Below are positions 50,321-61,954 of a stretch of DNA of 64,000 nt, one piece after another. Made by a program: the position numbers and the translations under genes. A model generated the notes under the pieces. The model saw only the letters and a program-made list of their open reading frames with translations. It had not been told where the DNA came from and searched no databases. Source of the stretch: Eubacteriales bacterium (lineage in GTDB: Bacteria; Bacillota; Clostridia; Saccharofermentanales; DTU023); NCBI GenBank assembly GCA_030537595.1, contig JAUNVR010000006.1:1-64000 (forward strand), given 5' to 3'. Position 1 is the first letter of the stretch, and every line of letters starts with the position of its first letter.

Positions 50321-51583
50321 TTATTTTTTCAGCCTAGCTAGGATTTTAGCTGGGCCTTTTTCAGCGGTAAATTTGCCGACTAGGATTATGGTTTCTCCAG
50401 CAAAACTCTTTTTAAACTCATAGTTACCGATGCCTTGTTTTGCTTCTTCTATTTCTAGTGTGCCATAAAAATTAAAGCGCTTATAAGCCTTATCGAAGGC
50501 TTCTTCTAGTAGCCTATGATTTAAGATGCTATTACCTTCTACGGCATTGAACCGCCTGTATCGACCACCAAAAACTGTAGTAATTTCACCGCCAAATTCG
50601 ACACAGAACAAGGCGCATAGATCTACTAAGTTCTGATCTGATGGGTATTCGCCTGCCTCATCCAACCTGCGCGTCACAGCCTTAATTCTTTCTGCACACT
50701 CTTTTTCTTTGCCTCTTGCTCTTTTGCCTGTTTTTTGTTTATTTTCTTCTAGCTCAGCCTCTAATTCAGCTTTCTCAGCCTTCTGAACTTTGCGATAATG
50801 TTCTAAATCCAGCTGGCCAAGCATTAACTTAGCCCGCTTGCCAAAGGCCTTGCGCATGGCTCTGAAATAGCTTTCCTCCTGGATAAAAAACTCTTTTCTC
50901 TCAGCTGTATCTTCTAAGATTTTGAAAAAGTGGCTGAGCTCGGAGTCGGGAAGATCCTTGATCCGAACACCATAGTAATCTGACTTAGTGATTGCTCGTC
51001 GGAGATTTCCACTATAACTTGCGACTATCTCTTCTATATCCTGATAGTCATCGAGATTTTTAATATAGAGGTGGTTGACGTTCGTCATATCCAGCTCTCT
51101 ACCCTCATCTTTAAAATTTTCTGCTTCCATCATTTTCGGTAAATCAGAAAATTGCTCATAATTGTAATATGGGGTTAAAAGCATTGATATGACCTTAGCT
51201 TCACGGAAAATCTCCTGCCTCAAAGCTGCTGAAATAGCAGCTATCTCGGCGCTAGATAAGCCAGATTTAAAGACTGGACCATGCGTAATCCAGGCTTCTT
51301 TGAAGAGGCGAAATTTGGGATAATAACGCACTACTGCTGTGGCTAGCGGCTCCTCTTCCTCTCTCGACTTAACCATGAACCTAGCATATTGAATGCCTTG
51401 GAGTCGAAATACTTCGCCCATTTCATAGGCTTGCAGGAAAGCAACAGGCTCGGTGCACGAGTCTATGAATTTTTTAAACTCAAGCTTAAATGAAGCAGCG
51501 GGATTTGCATCCACGCTGCTGTCTTGATCTTGCTTTTCTCTAATAACAATGTACTGATTTCTTTTATTTTTTATTTGCTGCAT
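50321..51583 (-). CDS. FemXAB-family peptidyltransferase (Fem-like)
   Basis: A 420-residue protein with the doubled GNAT fold of the Fem family, which add amino acids from aminoacyl-tRNA to the peptidoglycan stem peptide to form the interpeptide bridge. YYPKFRLFKEAWITHGPVF and LLTPYYNYEQF match the N-terminal half. LRRAITKSDYYGVRI lies in the middle. A long charged helical arm (about 270-320: AEKAELEAELEENKQK) is the typical coiled coil, and FYGTLEIEEAKQGIGNYEFKKSF is the conserved C-terminal segment. The ATG lies inside the last codons of atpC (20 base overlap), so it is a distal gene of the ATP synthase operon. Confidence 0.87.
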   Translation of the reverse strand: MQQIKNKRNQYIVIREKQDQDSSVDANPAASFKLEFKKFIDSCTEPVAFLQAYEMGEVFRLQGIQYARFMVKSREEEEPLATAVVRYYPKFRLFKEAWITHGPVFKSGLSSAEIAAISAALRQEIFREAKVISMLLTPYYNYEQFSDLPKMMEAENFKDEGRELDMTNVNHLYIKNLDDYQDIEEIVASYSGNLRRAITKSDYYGVRIKDLPDSELSHFFKILEDTAERKEFFIQEESYFRAMRKAFGKRAKLMLGQLDLEHYRKVQKAEKAELEAELEENKQKTGKRARGKEKECAERIKAVTRRLDEAGEYPSDQNLVDLCALFCVEFGGEITTVFGGRYRRFNAVEGNSILNHRLLEEAFDKAYKRFNFYGTLEIEEAKQGIGNYEFKKSFAGETIILVGKFTAEKGPAKILARLKK

Positions 51584-51962
51584 TAATTCTATTTATCGCC
51601 TTTGCTAGGGCTATCTTTGCTCGCTCATAATCAATCTGCTTATCTTTTGCCTGGAGATAGGCTTCTGCTCTCTCCTTCGCCTTGTGGGCACGTTCCAGAT
51701 CAATATCTTCGGGCCACTCGGCGGACTCTACAACCAGGGTTGCTCCATTTTGATCAACAGCAATATAGCCTCGCCCTAAGGCTGCCTCTTTCTTGCTCCC
51801 ATCTTCTAAATGTAGGGTACAGACAGAAATCTTGGTTGGAGTTAATAGCGGAGTAGTGCCCTTCATGATTGCCAGGTCACCCTCAATCCCGCGGATAACT
51901 AAAGTTTTTACCGCAGCTTCAAAGAACATTCTGTGTGGAGTGACAACTTTCAAGCGAAACAT
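51564..51962 (-). CDS. atpC: ATP synthase epsilon subunit
   Basis: The epsilon subunit sits on the central stalk and inhibits wasteful ATP hydrolysis. The 132 residues start FRLKVVTPHRMFFEAAVKT with the beta-sandwich pattern (GIEGDLAIMKGTTPLLT), then RGYIAVDQNGATLVVESAEWPEDID and a two-helix C-terminus rich in Ala/Lys/Glu. It follows atpD by 10 bases and overlaps the FemXAB gene. Confirmed by operon position. Confidence 0.95.
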   Translation of the reverse strand: MFRLKVVTPHRMFFEAAVKTLVIRGIEGDLAIMKGTTPLLTPTKISVCTLHLEDGSKKEAALGRGYIAVDQNGATLVVESAEWPEDIDLERAHKAKERAEAYLQAKDKQIDYERAKIALAKAINRINAANKK

Positions 51963-51972
51963 AAACTAGTCC

Positions 51973-53367
<1,395 letters not shown>

Positions 53368-53405
53368 CTAATGCCTGTACTTACGTACTTAACCTTTCTA
53401 CTACT

Positions 53406-54275
53406 CTACTGTAATGCGTTAGCGCCGGAGACAATTTCCGTAATCTCGTTCGTAATTGCGGCCTGACGCGCCCGGTTATAGCTGACCGATAAATCTTCAA
53501 TCATCTCATCAGCATTCTCGGTTGCAGCCTCCATGGCTGTCCGCCGTGAAGCCTGCTCACTCGCCGAAGCCTCAATCAGTGCCCCGAAGACTGTAATCAC
53601 AACATATAGGGGAATTAAATTATCTAAAACTTCATCCGGATTTGGTTCAAAGGTAACCAGGGTGCGCGCCTTCTTTTCTGCTTTTTCATCAGCTTTTGGA
53701 GCACTAAATGGCAGGACCTCTAAGCTCATCGGCGTATACTGCAAGGTTGTGTCAAAACGCGTGAAGAGTAAAAGCACTCTATCAACTGCCTTGGACGCAT
53801 AGCGCTCCATTACCACCTTACCTACTCTTTGCGCATGCTGAAAATCAATTACCTCGGGAAAACCTCTGTAACTTTTGATTAATTCAGCTCCTGAATTCTC
53901 CAGACGGTCACGAGCCTTGTCGCCAATTACAACTAACTCATATGCACTAGGGTCTTCTGCAATCAGGTCGCTGGCCATGTCCGTAATATTATTGTTATAA
54001 CCGCCAGCCAGACCCCGGTCTGAAGTAATTACCACCAAGAGTGTTTTTTTGACTTCCCTACGCAGTAAAAACGGGTGATTCAGATTCACATATTCCAAGA
54101 CGTTTTGAATGCTCTCAACCACCGTCGTGTAATAAGGCCTCGAACTTTCCAGCTTCTGTCTGGCCTTTCTCAGCTTTGCTGTAGACACTAACTCCATCGC
54201 CTTGGTAATCTGGCGAGTTGAGTTAATACCACGTATCCGCCTTTTAATTTCCTTTGTTGTAGCCAAGCCGGCCAC
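53406..54275 (-). CDS. atpG: ATP synthase gamma subunit
   Basis: The rotor shaft. The N-terminus ATTKEIKRRIRGINSTRQITKAMELVSTAKLRKA is a hallmark, as is the C-terminal ENADEMIEDLSVSYNRARQAAITNEITEIVSGA that turns inside the alpha/beta ring. The internal ITSDRGLAGGYN is conserved. Between about 200 and 230 there is a Lys/Glu/Ala insert (APKADEKAEKKART). Length 289. It follows atpA by 17 bases. Confidence 0.97.
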   Translation of the reverse strand: MAGLATTKEIKRRIRGINSTRQITKAMELVSTAKLRKARQKLESSRPYYTTVVESIQNVLEYVNLNHPFLLRREVKKTLLVVITSDRGLAGGYNNNITDMASDLIAEDPSAYELVVIGDKARDRLENSGAELIKSYRGFPEVIDFQHAQRVGKVVMERYASKAVDRVLLLFTRFDTTLQYTPMSLEVLPFSAPKADEKAEKKARTLVTFEPNPDEVLDNLIPLYVVITVFGALIEASASEQASRRTAMEAATENADEMIEDLSVSYNRARQAAITNEITEIVSGANALQ

Positions 54276-54292
54276 CTCCCCTAGTCAATAGT

Positions 54293-55801
<1,509 letters not shown>

Positions 55802-55846
55802 TCACCTCAGTATACTAAGCCAAAAGCAATTCTTCGCGGACTGACT

Positions 55847-56383
55847 CTAGGTCAATCCCGTCAGAGTCTGGCGGAAATGCTCCAGGGATGTCTTTAGTGA
55901 GCCATCCAGGCGCTGCCCTCCGTAAGCTACAATTAGGCCGCCGATTATGCTCGGATCTAGCGTCTCGATTAAGTTAATCTTCTGCTTTGTTTTCCGACTT
56001 AGGCTCTCAATCAATCTGCCCTTCTGCTCCTCGCTCAAAGGACTTGCCGAAGTCACCTCGACTTCTAACAAGCCGAGCTCAGAATAGGCCAAAGTCTTAA
56101 AGTCCGCTGCAATTTCCGGAAGTCTAGCAATCCGTCCATTATCAACCAAGACATAAAAGAAATTTAAAAGCAGCTCATTTAAATCTTTAGCGAAACAGTC
56201 TTTAATGATTGCTTTCTTACTTCTTTCGGCAACTCGCGGATGATTCAGCACGGCCTTTAATTCAGGATTTTCCTGAATCTCTCTGACTGTATTAGATAGA
56301 GCCTCAGCAGTCTCAGCTAAGACCGAGCGCTCCACAGCAGCACGAAATAGTGCTGCCGCATATGGTGTGCTCAACTTAGCCAT
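55847..56383 (-). CDS. atpH: ATP synthase delta subunit
   Basis: Delta joins F1 to the peripheral stalk (subunit b). The 178 residues open AKLSTPYAAALFRAAVERS and close IGGLIVAYGGQRLDGSLKTSLEHFRQTL, both typical. The ATG at 56383 overlaps the atpF stop (TGATG), showing translational coupling; the GTG one codon earlier is unlikely. Confidence 0.93.
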   Translation of the reverse strand: MAKLSTPYAAALFRAAVERSVLAETAEALSNTVREIQENPELKAVLNHPRVAERSKKAIIKDCFAKDLNELLLNFFYVLVDNGRIARLPEIAADFKTLAYSELGLLEVEVTSASPLSEEQKGRLIESLSRKTKQKINLIETLDPSIIGGLIVAYGGQRLDGSLKTSLEHFRQTLTGLT

Positions 56384-56895
56384 CACTTACTCTCCAAATC
56401 ACTGATAAAGCCATCGATAATTGCGTCTTTTTTGGCCGGATCTGAAAGCTTTTCTGCTAATAGCTTCTCCGCCAATTTGACCGCCATATCACCGGCTTCA
56501 GCTTTGACCGTGGAGTAGGCTTCTTCTTGGCGCCGCACAATCTCACGGTCAGCGCGCTCCATAATCAGCTTGGCTTCGGCCTGTCCTTCTGCGACTAACT
56601 TATCGCGCATTGATTCACCGCGCTGCTTGTAGTCCTCGACAATCTCGCTACCTTCTTCTTTCGCCTCGGCGATTAGCTTTTCGTAATCTGCCTTCAGGCT
56701 TTCAGCTTCAGCGCGCTCTGCTTCTGCTTTGGCAATATTGCCCAGAATCAAGTCTTCGCGCTTCTTCAGAAATTCACGGATTGGCTTGTGCAAAAAGTGT
56801 CTGAGTATGAAGTAGAGTATGATGACGGAAATCCACACCAAGATCATATTGATCGGGTCTGGTACAGAATGCACCTGAATATCCAGAACATACAT
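56383..56895 (-). CDS. atpF: ATP synthase b subunit
   Basis: The peripheral stalk subunit. A single N-terminal membrane helix (about 15-35, INMILVWISVIILYFILRHFL) is followed by KPIREFLKKREDLILGNIAKAEAERAEAESL, the family's long charged helix that dimerises. The C-terminus binds delta. Length 170. AAAGGAG precedes the ATG. Confidence 0.95.
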   Translation of the reverse strand: MYVLDIQVHSVPDPINMILVWISVIILYFILRHFLHKPIREFLKKREDLILGNIAKAEAERAEAESLKADYEKLIAEAKEEGSEIVEDYKQRGESMRDKLVAEGQAEAKLIMERADREIVRRQEEAYSTVKAEAGDMAVKLAEKLLAEKLSDPAKKDAIIDGFISDLESK

Positions 56896-56988
56896 ATTTA
56901 TTACTCCTTTGATTAAGCTGCGAACTGAAGCTGTCTCAGTCTCTGATGACTTGAGTTAAGCCCATTCCGCCAGCAGTAGTGACACTAA

Positions 56989-57282
<294 letters not shown>

Positions 57283-57302
57283 CTACATTTAACTCAAAAA
57301 CT

Positions 57303-57971
57303 CTACTCAGCGTCGCCGCCGATGTAGAGCATGGTTAGCATAACAAAGATAAAGGTCTGCAAGACACCGGCAAAGATGTCAAAGTAAGCATGCAATACCG
57401 GTGCAACAATCGGGCTAAACATGCCCAATCCTGCATAGACCAAGGTCAAAATCAAACCACCACTCATGATGTTACCGAAGAGACGGAAAGAGAGCGAAAT
57501 CGGGTTCGCTAACTCACCAATAATATTGACCGGCGTAATCACCACGATGGGTTCGGTAAAGCTCTTCAAATAGCCAAAAAAGCCATGATTCGAGCGGAAT
57601 TTAAAAATCTGTGTAAGGATGAATGTAATTAAGGCCAAAGCCATGGTAACACTGATGTCCGAGGTCGGTGGTGTAAGTCCCACCAAGCCCCAGAGGTTAG
57701 AGACCAATAAAAACAGAGCTAGGGTGAAGATATAGGGGGCGAACTTCAGGTTCTGCGGACCCATATTGGTCACGACCAGGTTTTCAACCCCTTCCACGGC
57801 TAGCTCCATAAATGTTTGTAATTTACCAGGTTTTGCGGCTGGATCAAGGCGCTTGAACTTGCGACCGACAAGAATGCCGAAAATCGCTAAAACTATGACG
57901 ACAACAAAAGTGTTAACAATCGTGTCGGGCAGCACGTATGTTTTCCCACCATAATTAACTAGAAGTTCCAA
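57303..57971 (-). CDS. atpB: ATP synthase a subunit
   Basis: Subunit a provides the ion half-channels. The 222 residues make about six membrane helices. The essential Arg is in ELANPISLSFRLFGNIMSGG, where the N-x-R-L-F-G-N motif is universal; GGDAE closes the protein. The start is a TTG directly after the stop of the preceding gene, with GGAGG 8 bases before. The 32-base gap to atpE carries its ribosome binding site. Confidence 0.95.
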   Translation of the reverse strand: MELLVNYGGKTYVLPDTIVNTFVVVIVLAIFGILVGRKFKRLDPAAKPGKLQTFMELAVEGVENLVVTNMGPQNLKFAPYIFTLALFLLVSNLWGLVGLTPPTSDISVTMALALITFILTQIFKFRSNHGFFGYLKSFTEPIVVITPVNIIGELANPISLSFRLFGNIMSGGLILTLVYAGLGMFSPIVAPVLHAYFDIFAGVLQTFIFVMLTMLYIGGDAE

Positions 57972-58424
57972 CTAGTCATCCTCCGTTTCAAGCTCAGAGT
58001 TTCCGAGCTCAGTTTCGGCTTCTTCCTTAGGCTCCAGTAGAGACTTATCGCCCAGAAGCTCTCGGTCAAATATTCCGGAAATCATTACCGTATACTTTAG
58101 CGAAATCACACCTAAAATAACGCTAATCAACTGTACTTCCGGTGACAGCAGACTGAGTCCAAAGACCACTCCATAAATCAGGAGGCGGATCAGATAGCCA
58201 CGTCGCACTGTCGCATTGGCCGCTTGTGGTGCTTTAACTAGAGCCTTTTCTAGTGTTCTCTTCATCTGTAAAAAGAGCAATACACCAATTGCTCCGCCGA
58301 GGATTTGGCCACGAATCCAGGGCATACTGTCCTTAAAGACCACCGCCCAGATGCCAAGCATAATCAGGTTAAAGGCAATAGCCCGCAGAATAATCTTGCG
58401 AATCGCCGGGTCCGGCTTTACCAT
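57972..58424 (-). CDS. AtpI-like ATP synthase accessory membrane protein
   Basis: A 150-residue protein with about four membrane helices (RAIAFNLIMLGIWAVVF, LGGAIGVLLFLQM, LIRLLIYGVVFGLSLL, LISVILGVISLKYTVMISG) and an acidic tail (EPKEEAETELGNSE). The pattern and place in the operon fit the subunit-I/AtpI group, which assist c-ring assembly. The ATG lies within the last codons of the preceding gene and the stop abuts atpB. Confidence 0.8.
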   Translation of the reverse strand: MVKPDPAIRKIILRAIAFNLIMLGIWAVVFKDSMPWIRGQILGGAIGVLLFLQMKRTLEKALVKAPQAANATVRRGYLIRLLIYGVVFGLSLLSPEVQLISVILGVISLKYTVMISGIFDRELLGDKSLLEPKEEAETELGNSELETEDD

Positions 58425-58816
58425 TCCTCCACCTCTATTTCTGCCTCATCTGTAGACTCCGAAGACTTGCCTTCACTTTTCAGCTTACTCAGGTCTAGCT
58501 CACTACGACTCAAATTGTGGTTCAAAGCCGTATCGTTACCACGTTCGGCAAGACTTTTCTGATCAAGCTTTGCCACTTCCGCAGTCTTCTTAGCAGCTGC
58601 TGAACCCTTCTTATAAACTGAGCCGAGGCGCAGTAAATTACGAAAAGCGGCAGCTATTCCCAGGAGTAGCAAGACCAGCGTTAAAATACCTTTAGTACTT
58701 AATAACTTGTCGAGCCACTGACCTAAAAAAAGACCCAGGAGGATAGGCACAATCATTGACAAGCCCACATGGGTAATCAATGCCAAATAACTTACAGGCA
58801 TCTTCTTGTCAGGCAA
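58418..58816 (-). CDS. AtpZ/AtpI-family small membrane protein
   Basis: The first gene of the ATP synthase operon. A TTG at 58816 is placed 7 bases after GGAGG and gives 132 residues; a GTG at 58834 overlaps the binding site. Two membrane helices (about 12-35 and 43-62) form the AtpZ hairpin, with VGLSMIVPILLGLFLGQWLD and GILTLVLLLLGIAAAFRNLLRL. A Lys/Ser/Glu-rich cytoplasmic tail is unusually long (about 60 residues). AtpZ has been linked to Mg2+/Ca2+ transport and to assembly. Overlaps the next gene by 7 bases. Confidence 0.78.
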   Translation of the reverse strand: MPDKKMPVSYLALITHVGLSMIVPILLGLFLGQWLDKLLSTKGILTLVLLLLGIAAAFRNLLRLGSVYKKGSAAAKKTAEVAKLDQKSLAERGNDTALNHNLSRSELDLSKLKSEGKSSESTDEAEIEVEEW

Positions 58817-58852
58817 AAGTTTACCTCCTCCCACGCTTCCGAGTCTTTATGA

Positions 58853-58881
58853 ATTATAAACTGAAAAAAACATAAAGGCAA
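58853..58881 (-). promoter_or_regulatory. Promoter of the ATP synthase operon
   Basis: TTGCCT (58881-58876), 17-base T-rich spacer, TATAAT (58858-58853), about 40 bases before the first start codon. The region is very A/T rich. Confidence 0.75.
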
Positions 58882-58947
58882 ACGTAAATGACTTATAATC
58901 TCAAATTTTTGACTGTATATTATAAATCTATATGCAATTCTGCACTA

Positions 58948-59442
58948 CTATTTTAGTCGGTGTAGCACAGGCTCCCCTGCCCTCAGCGATTCTTTAATAT
59001 CGATAATTCGCTGATTGCTGCTACCCCGAAAACGCAGCTTCAGATCCCTTAGCGCGAGGACAAAGAGGCCATCGACCAGGACATCACATTCCTCCAATAA
59101 GGCCCTGCGCCCGGGGTGCTCGATTATTTGCTCATATGTATAGCCCGAATAAATCCAGACGGACTTATCCACCCTTGCTCTCAGCTTGCGGAGAATTTCA
59201 GCAAGGTAAAGATTTTGCATCGGCTCGCCGCCGAGTAAAGTGAGGCCGGAAATTTCCGGCCTCTCGAGGTAGCTAATTACTTCCTGAGTTGTCTCATCTG
59301 TCCACTCCTGGCCAAAATTAAAGTCTTGATAGGCTTCATTAAAGCACTCTGGGCAGCGATGCGTACAACCAGTTACGAAGATACTGACTCTAATACCTTC
59401 CCCGTTAGCAACATCATAGGGTCTAATTTGAGCGTAACGCAT
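58948..59442 (-). CDS. nrdG: Anaerobic ribonucleotide reductase activating protein NrdG
   Basis: The radical SAM activase that puts the glycyl radical on NrdD. The cluster motif is C26-THR-C30-PE-C33 near the N-terminus in FVTGCTHRCPECFN; TLLGGEPMQN is the SAM-binding GGE motif. The 164 residues are of normal length. It starts 12 bases after the nrdD stop, so they share a transcript. Confidence 0.95.
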   Translation of the reverse strand: MRYAQIRPYDVANGEGIRVSIFVTGCTHRCPECFNEAYQDFNFGQEWTDETTQEVISYLERPEISGLTLLGGEPMQNLYLAEILRKLRARVDKSVWIYSGYTYEQIIEHPGRRALLEECDVLVDGLFVLALRDLKLRFRGSSNQRIIDIKESLRAGEPVLHRLK

Positions 59443-59454
59443 AGGCTTCAGAAT

Positions 59455-61716
59455 TTAGATATGTAAAACCCTTGCTGCAATCTCCTTGGTCCGACCTTCA
59501 TTCCAGAAGTTTTCGCCAAGATAGCCACAGGTTCTACGAATTACAGTCAATTTATCGCGGTCACTATTATGACAGTTAGGGCACTCCCACTCGTTCTGCT
59601 CATTGACTTTTATCTCACCGTCAAAACCACAGTTGTGGCAGTAGTCAGACTTAGTATTAAACTCCGCGTAGGTGATGTGATCAGAGATATAGCGGACTAA
59701 GGTCTCTACGGCCTCCGGGTTTTGGATCATGTTCGGGATTTCTGCATAGGAAATCATCCCACCAGTAGAGCGCTCTTGAAACTCTGCTTCAAAATTGAAT
59801 TTATCGAAGACTGAAATCTCTTCACGCACATCAACATGGTATGAATTGGTGTAGTAGCCCTTGTCTGTAATGTCCGGGATTGAGCCGAAGCGCTGTCTAT
59901 CTAAGCTCGCAAAGCGATTTGTCAAACTCTCAGCAGGTGTTCCATAAAGCGCAAAGCCTAATCCTGTCTCGCTTCTCCAGCTCTGGATTGCATCACGCAA
60001 TCTATCCATTACTCGAAGTGCGAATTCTTTGCCCTCCGGACTGGTGTGGGAAAGACCGCAAATCAGCTTGGTCGCTTCGTAGAGGCCAATATAGCCCATC
60101 GAAATGCTGGCATAACCATCTTTTAGCAAGTCTCCAATTTTCTCTTGCGGCTTTAATCTGGCAATCGCGCCGTGCTGCCAGTGGATTGGGCTAACATCGG
60201 ATGTAATATCTTTTAAAAGATCATATCTGAAAAGTAAAGCCTTCTTTACGAGTTCTAAGCGCTTCTCGAGAATTTCCCAGAACTTTGCTTCGTCACCTTC
60301 GGCTAAAATTCCGATTTGTGGTAAGTTCAGGCTGACCACACCCATGTTAAAGCGGCCATCAAAGACATAATTACCCTCTGCGTCCTGCCAAGGTGCCAGG
60401 AAGGAGCGGCAACCCATTGGTGAGAAGACATTACCCTCATAAAGTCGACGCATCATTTTGGCCGAGATGTAGTCTGGGTACATTCTCTTCGCGGTGCATT
60501 TCGCAGCCAGCTGAGTTAAATAGTAGTATTCACTCTCCGGATTCACGTTATGCTCATCTAGCACATAGATTAATTTCGGGAAAGCAGGCGTGACGTAAAC
60601 ATTGGCCTCGTTCTTAATGCCCTCCATCCGCTGCTCGAGAATTTCCTCCTGAATCATTGCGGCTTCCTGAGCATATTCATAGTCCGGCATAAAATACATA
60701 AATAAAGTCACGAAAGGCGCCTGCCCATTAGTCGTCATTAATGTATTAATCTGATACTGGATGGTTTGAATGCCGTCTTTAACTTCCTTACGCGTCCGCT
60801 TCCAGGCAATTTGCTCCGCCTTCTCAAGGTCTGGCTCGATACCATAAACCTCGCGCTGCTCCTCGACTACTGCGCTCAGATATTTGCGATAACTTTTGCG
60901 CACGTAGGGGGCTAGAATCCGATCAATGCCATTGATGCTCTGGCCACCATATTGGCCGCTAGCAACCTGCGCAATAATCTGTGTAGTTACAGTACAGGCC
61001 ACCTGGAAGGACTTTGGGGTGTCAATCTTCTTCCCATTAATTACCGTTCCATTAGCTAGCATATCCTCAAGATTAATCAGGCAGCAATTGAACATTGGTT
61101 GAATAATATAATCCATGTCGTGGAAGTGGATTGCACCTGAGTCGTGTGCCATCACAATGTCGGTTGGCATTAAGAGGCGTCTGGCAATGTCCTTCGAAAC
61201 CTCGCCAGCAATTAAATCCCTCTGGGTGCTGACAACTCTGGCATCTTTGTTAGAATTCTCATCCATAACATCGGCATTCGAGGAGTTTAGAATACCGACA
61301 ATCTCACTATCGCTGGTATTCATCTGCCGCTTAAAAGCTTGGACTGAGCGGTAGCTTTCATAGGCCTTTGCGGTGGCCGGATTCCCATATTGGAGCAGCT
61401 TGTAGTAGACCTGCTCTTCAATCCCATAAATGGTCATTGCTGAGGGTTGCAGGAGGGCAAATTCTTCAATCTCACGAGCGATCTGCTCTGCCTGCCCTGC
61501 CACATAAATACCAGCTGATGAATGCATTGCCTTATGAATTGCGACAACTATCTTCTCACGGTCAAATTCTGCAGTCTCACCATTTCGCTTAATGACCTGC
61601 ATCGGCTTCCGTTCAGTGCGCGGAAAACTAATTCGCTTAAAATAATCTTCGCTCTCTCTGACCGCACCGGCTAGAATTTCCTCTTTGACAGCTGCACCGC
61701 TTTCCATATAATCCAT
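59455..61716 (-). CDS. nrdD: Anaerobic ribonucleoside-triphosphate reductase NrdD
   Basis: The class III enzyme makes deoxynucleotides without oxygen. The 753 residues contain an ATP-cone regulatory domain (from about residue 39, MQVIKRNGETAEFDREKIVVAIHKA), the catalytic barrel with SGAIHFHDMDY and FNCCLINLEDML, a C-terminal zinc site (CHNCG ... CPNCH) and the glycyl-radical loop RRTCGYLGENFWNEGR, with the radical on the Gly of CGYLG. A GGAGG site lies 9 bases before the ATG. Upstream are a promoter and a NrdR box, so it is probably repressed by NrdR when dATP is plentiful. Confidence 0.97.
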   Translation of the reverse strand: MDYMESGAAVKEEILAGAVRESEDYFKRISFPRTERKPMQVIKRNGETAEFDREKIVVAIHKAMHSSAGIYVAGQAEQIAREIEEFALLQPSAMTIYGIEEQVYYKLLQYGNPATAKAYESYRSVQAFKRQMNTSDSEIVGILNSSNADVMDENSNKDARVVSTQRDLIAGEVSKDIARRLLMPTDIVMAHDSGAIHFHDMDYIIQPMFNCCLINLEDMLANGTVINGKKIDTPKSFQVACTVTTQIIAQVASGQYGGQSINGIDRILAPYVRKSYRKYLSAVVEEQREVYGIEPDLEKAEQIAWKRTRKEVKDGIQTIQYQINTLMTTNGQAPFVTLFMYFMPDYEYAQEAAMIQEEILEQRMEGIKNEANVYVTPAFPKLIYVLDEHNVNPESEYYYLTQLAAKCTAKRMYPDYISAKMMRRLYEGNVFSPMGCRSFLAPWQDAEGNYVFDGRFNMGVVSLNLPQIGILAEGDEAKFWEILEKRLELVKKALLFRYDLLKDITSDVSPIHWQHGAIARLKPQEKIGDLLKDGYASISMGYIGLYEATKLICGLSHTSPEGKEFALRVMDRLRDAIQSWRSETGLGFALYGTPAESLTNRFASLDRQRFGSIPDITDKGYYTNSYHVDVREEISVFDKFNFEAEFQERSTGGMISYAEIPNMIQNPEAVETLVRYISDHITYAEFNTKSDYCHNCGFDGEIKVNEQNEWECPNCHNSDRDKLTVIRRTCGYLGENFWNEGRTKEIAARVLHI

Positions 61717-61815
61717 CTTCTATGCCTCCTCAAGCCTATCTCATTAATCTTTCTAAACTAAGTTTTTCTGATGCTGCTAAGCCCAGAAGTCTTTTCAAGC
61801 TTTAGCAGCTACTCA

Positions 61816-61843
61816 AGTATGGCATATCAAAATTTTATGTCAA
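61816..61843 (-). promoter_or_regulatory. Promoter of nrdD-nrdG
   Basis: A consensus TTGACA (61843-61838), 16-base spacer, CATACT (61821-61816), about 100 bases before the nrdD ATG. The leader in between is A/T rich with no clear riboswitch. Confidence 0.65.
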
Positions 61844-61844
61844 T

Positions 61845-61874
61845 AGAAAAACCACAATATATTGTGGTTTTTCT
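61845..61874 (-). terminator. Palindrome around the NrdR box, also terminator of the upstream gene
   Basis: The perfect palindrome extends beyond the NrdR box with AGAAAAA and TTTTTCT flanks (30 bases). On the minus strand it is a hairpin followed by a T run, 80 bases after the stop at 61955. It could terminate that gene while also carrying the operator. Confidence 0.55.
61852..61867 (-). promoter_or_regulatory. NrdR operator box
   Basis: CCACAATATATTGTGG is a perfect palindrome that matches 14 of 16 positions of the NrdR box (ACACwATATATwGTGT). It ends 8 bases upstream of the nrdD -35 box. Normally two boxes are found; I see only one well-formed copy. Confidence 0.75.
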
Positions 61875-61954
61875 GGCTTTCACAAAGATCTCGGCACTAT
61901 TTGTGCAATTTGCTTGTACTGTCAACATGTAGGCTTCACAGCTCAAACGGGAGC

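Noticed and set aside
61894-61906. Possible second NrdR box (GCAC-TATTT-GTGC)
   Set aside because: The half-sites are 5 bases apart rather than 8, and the A/T core does not match the consensus.
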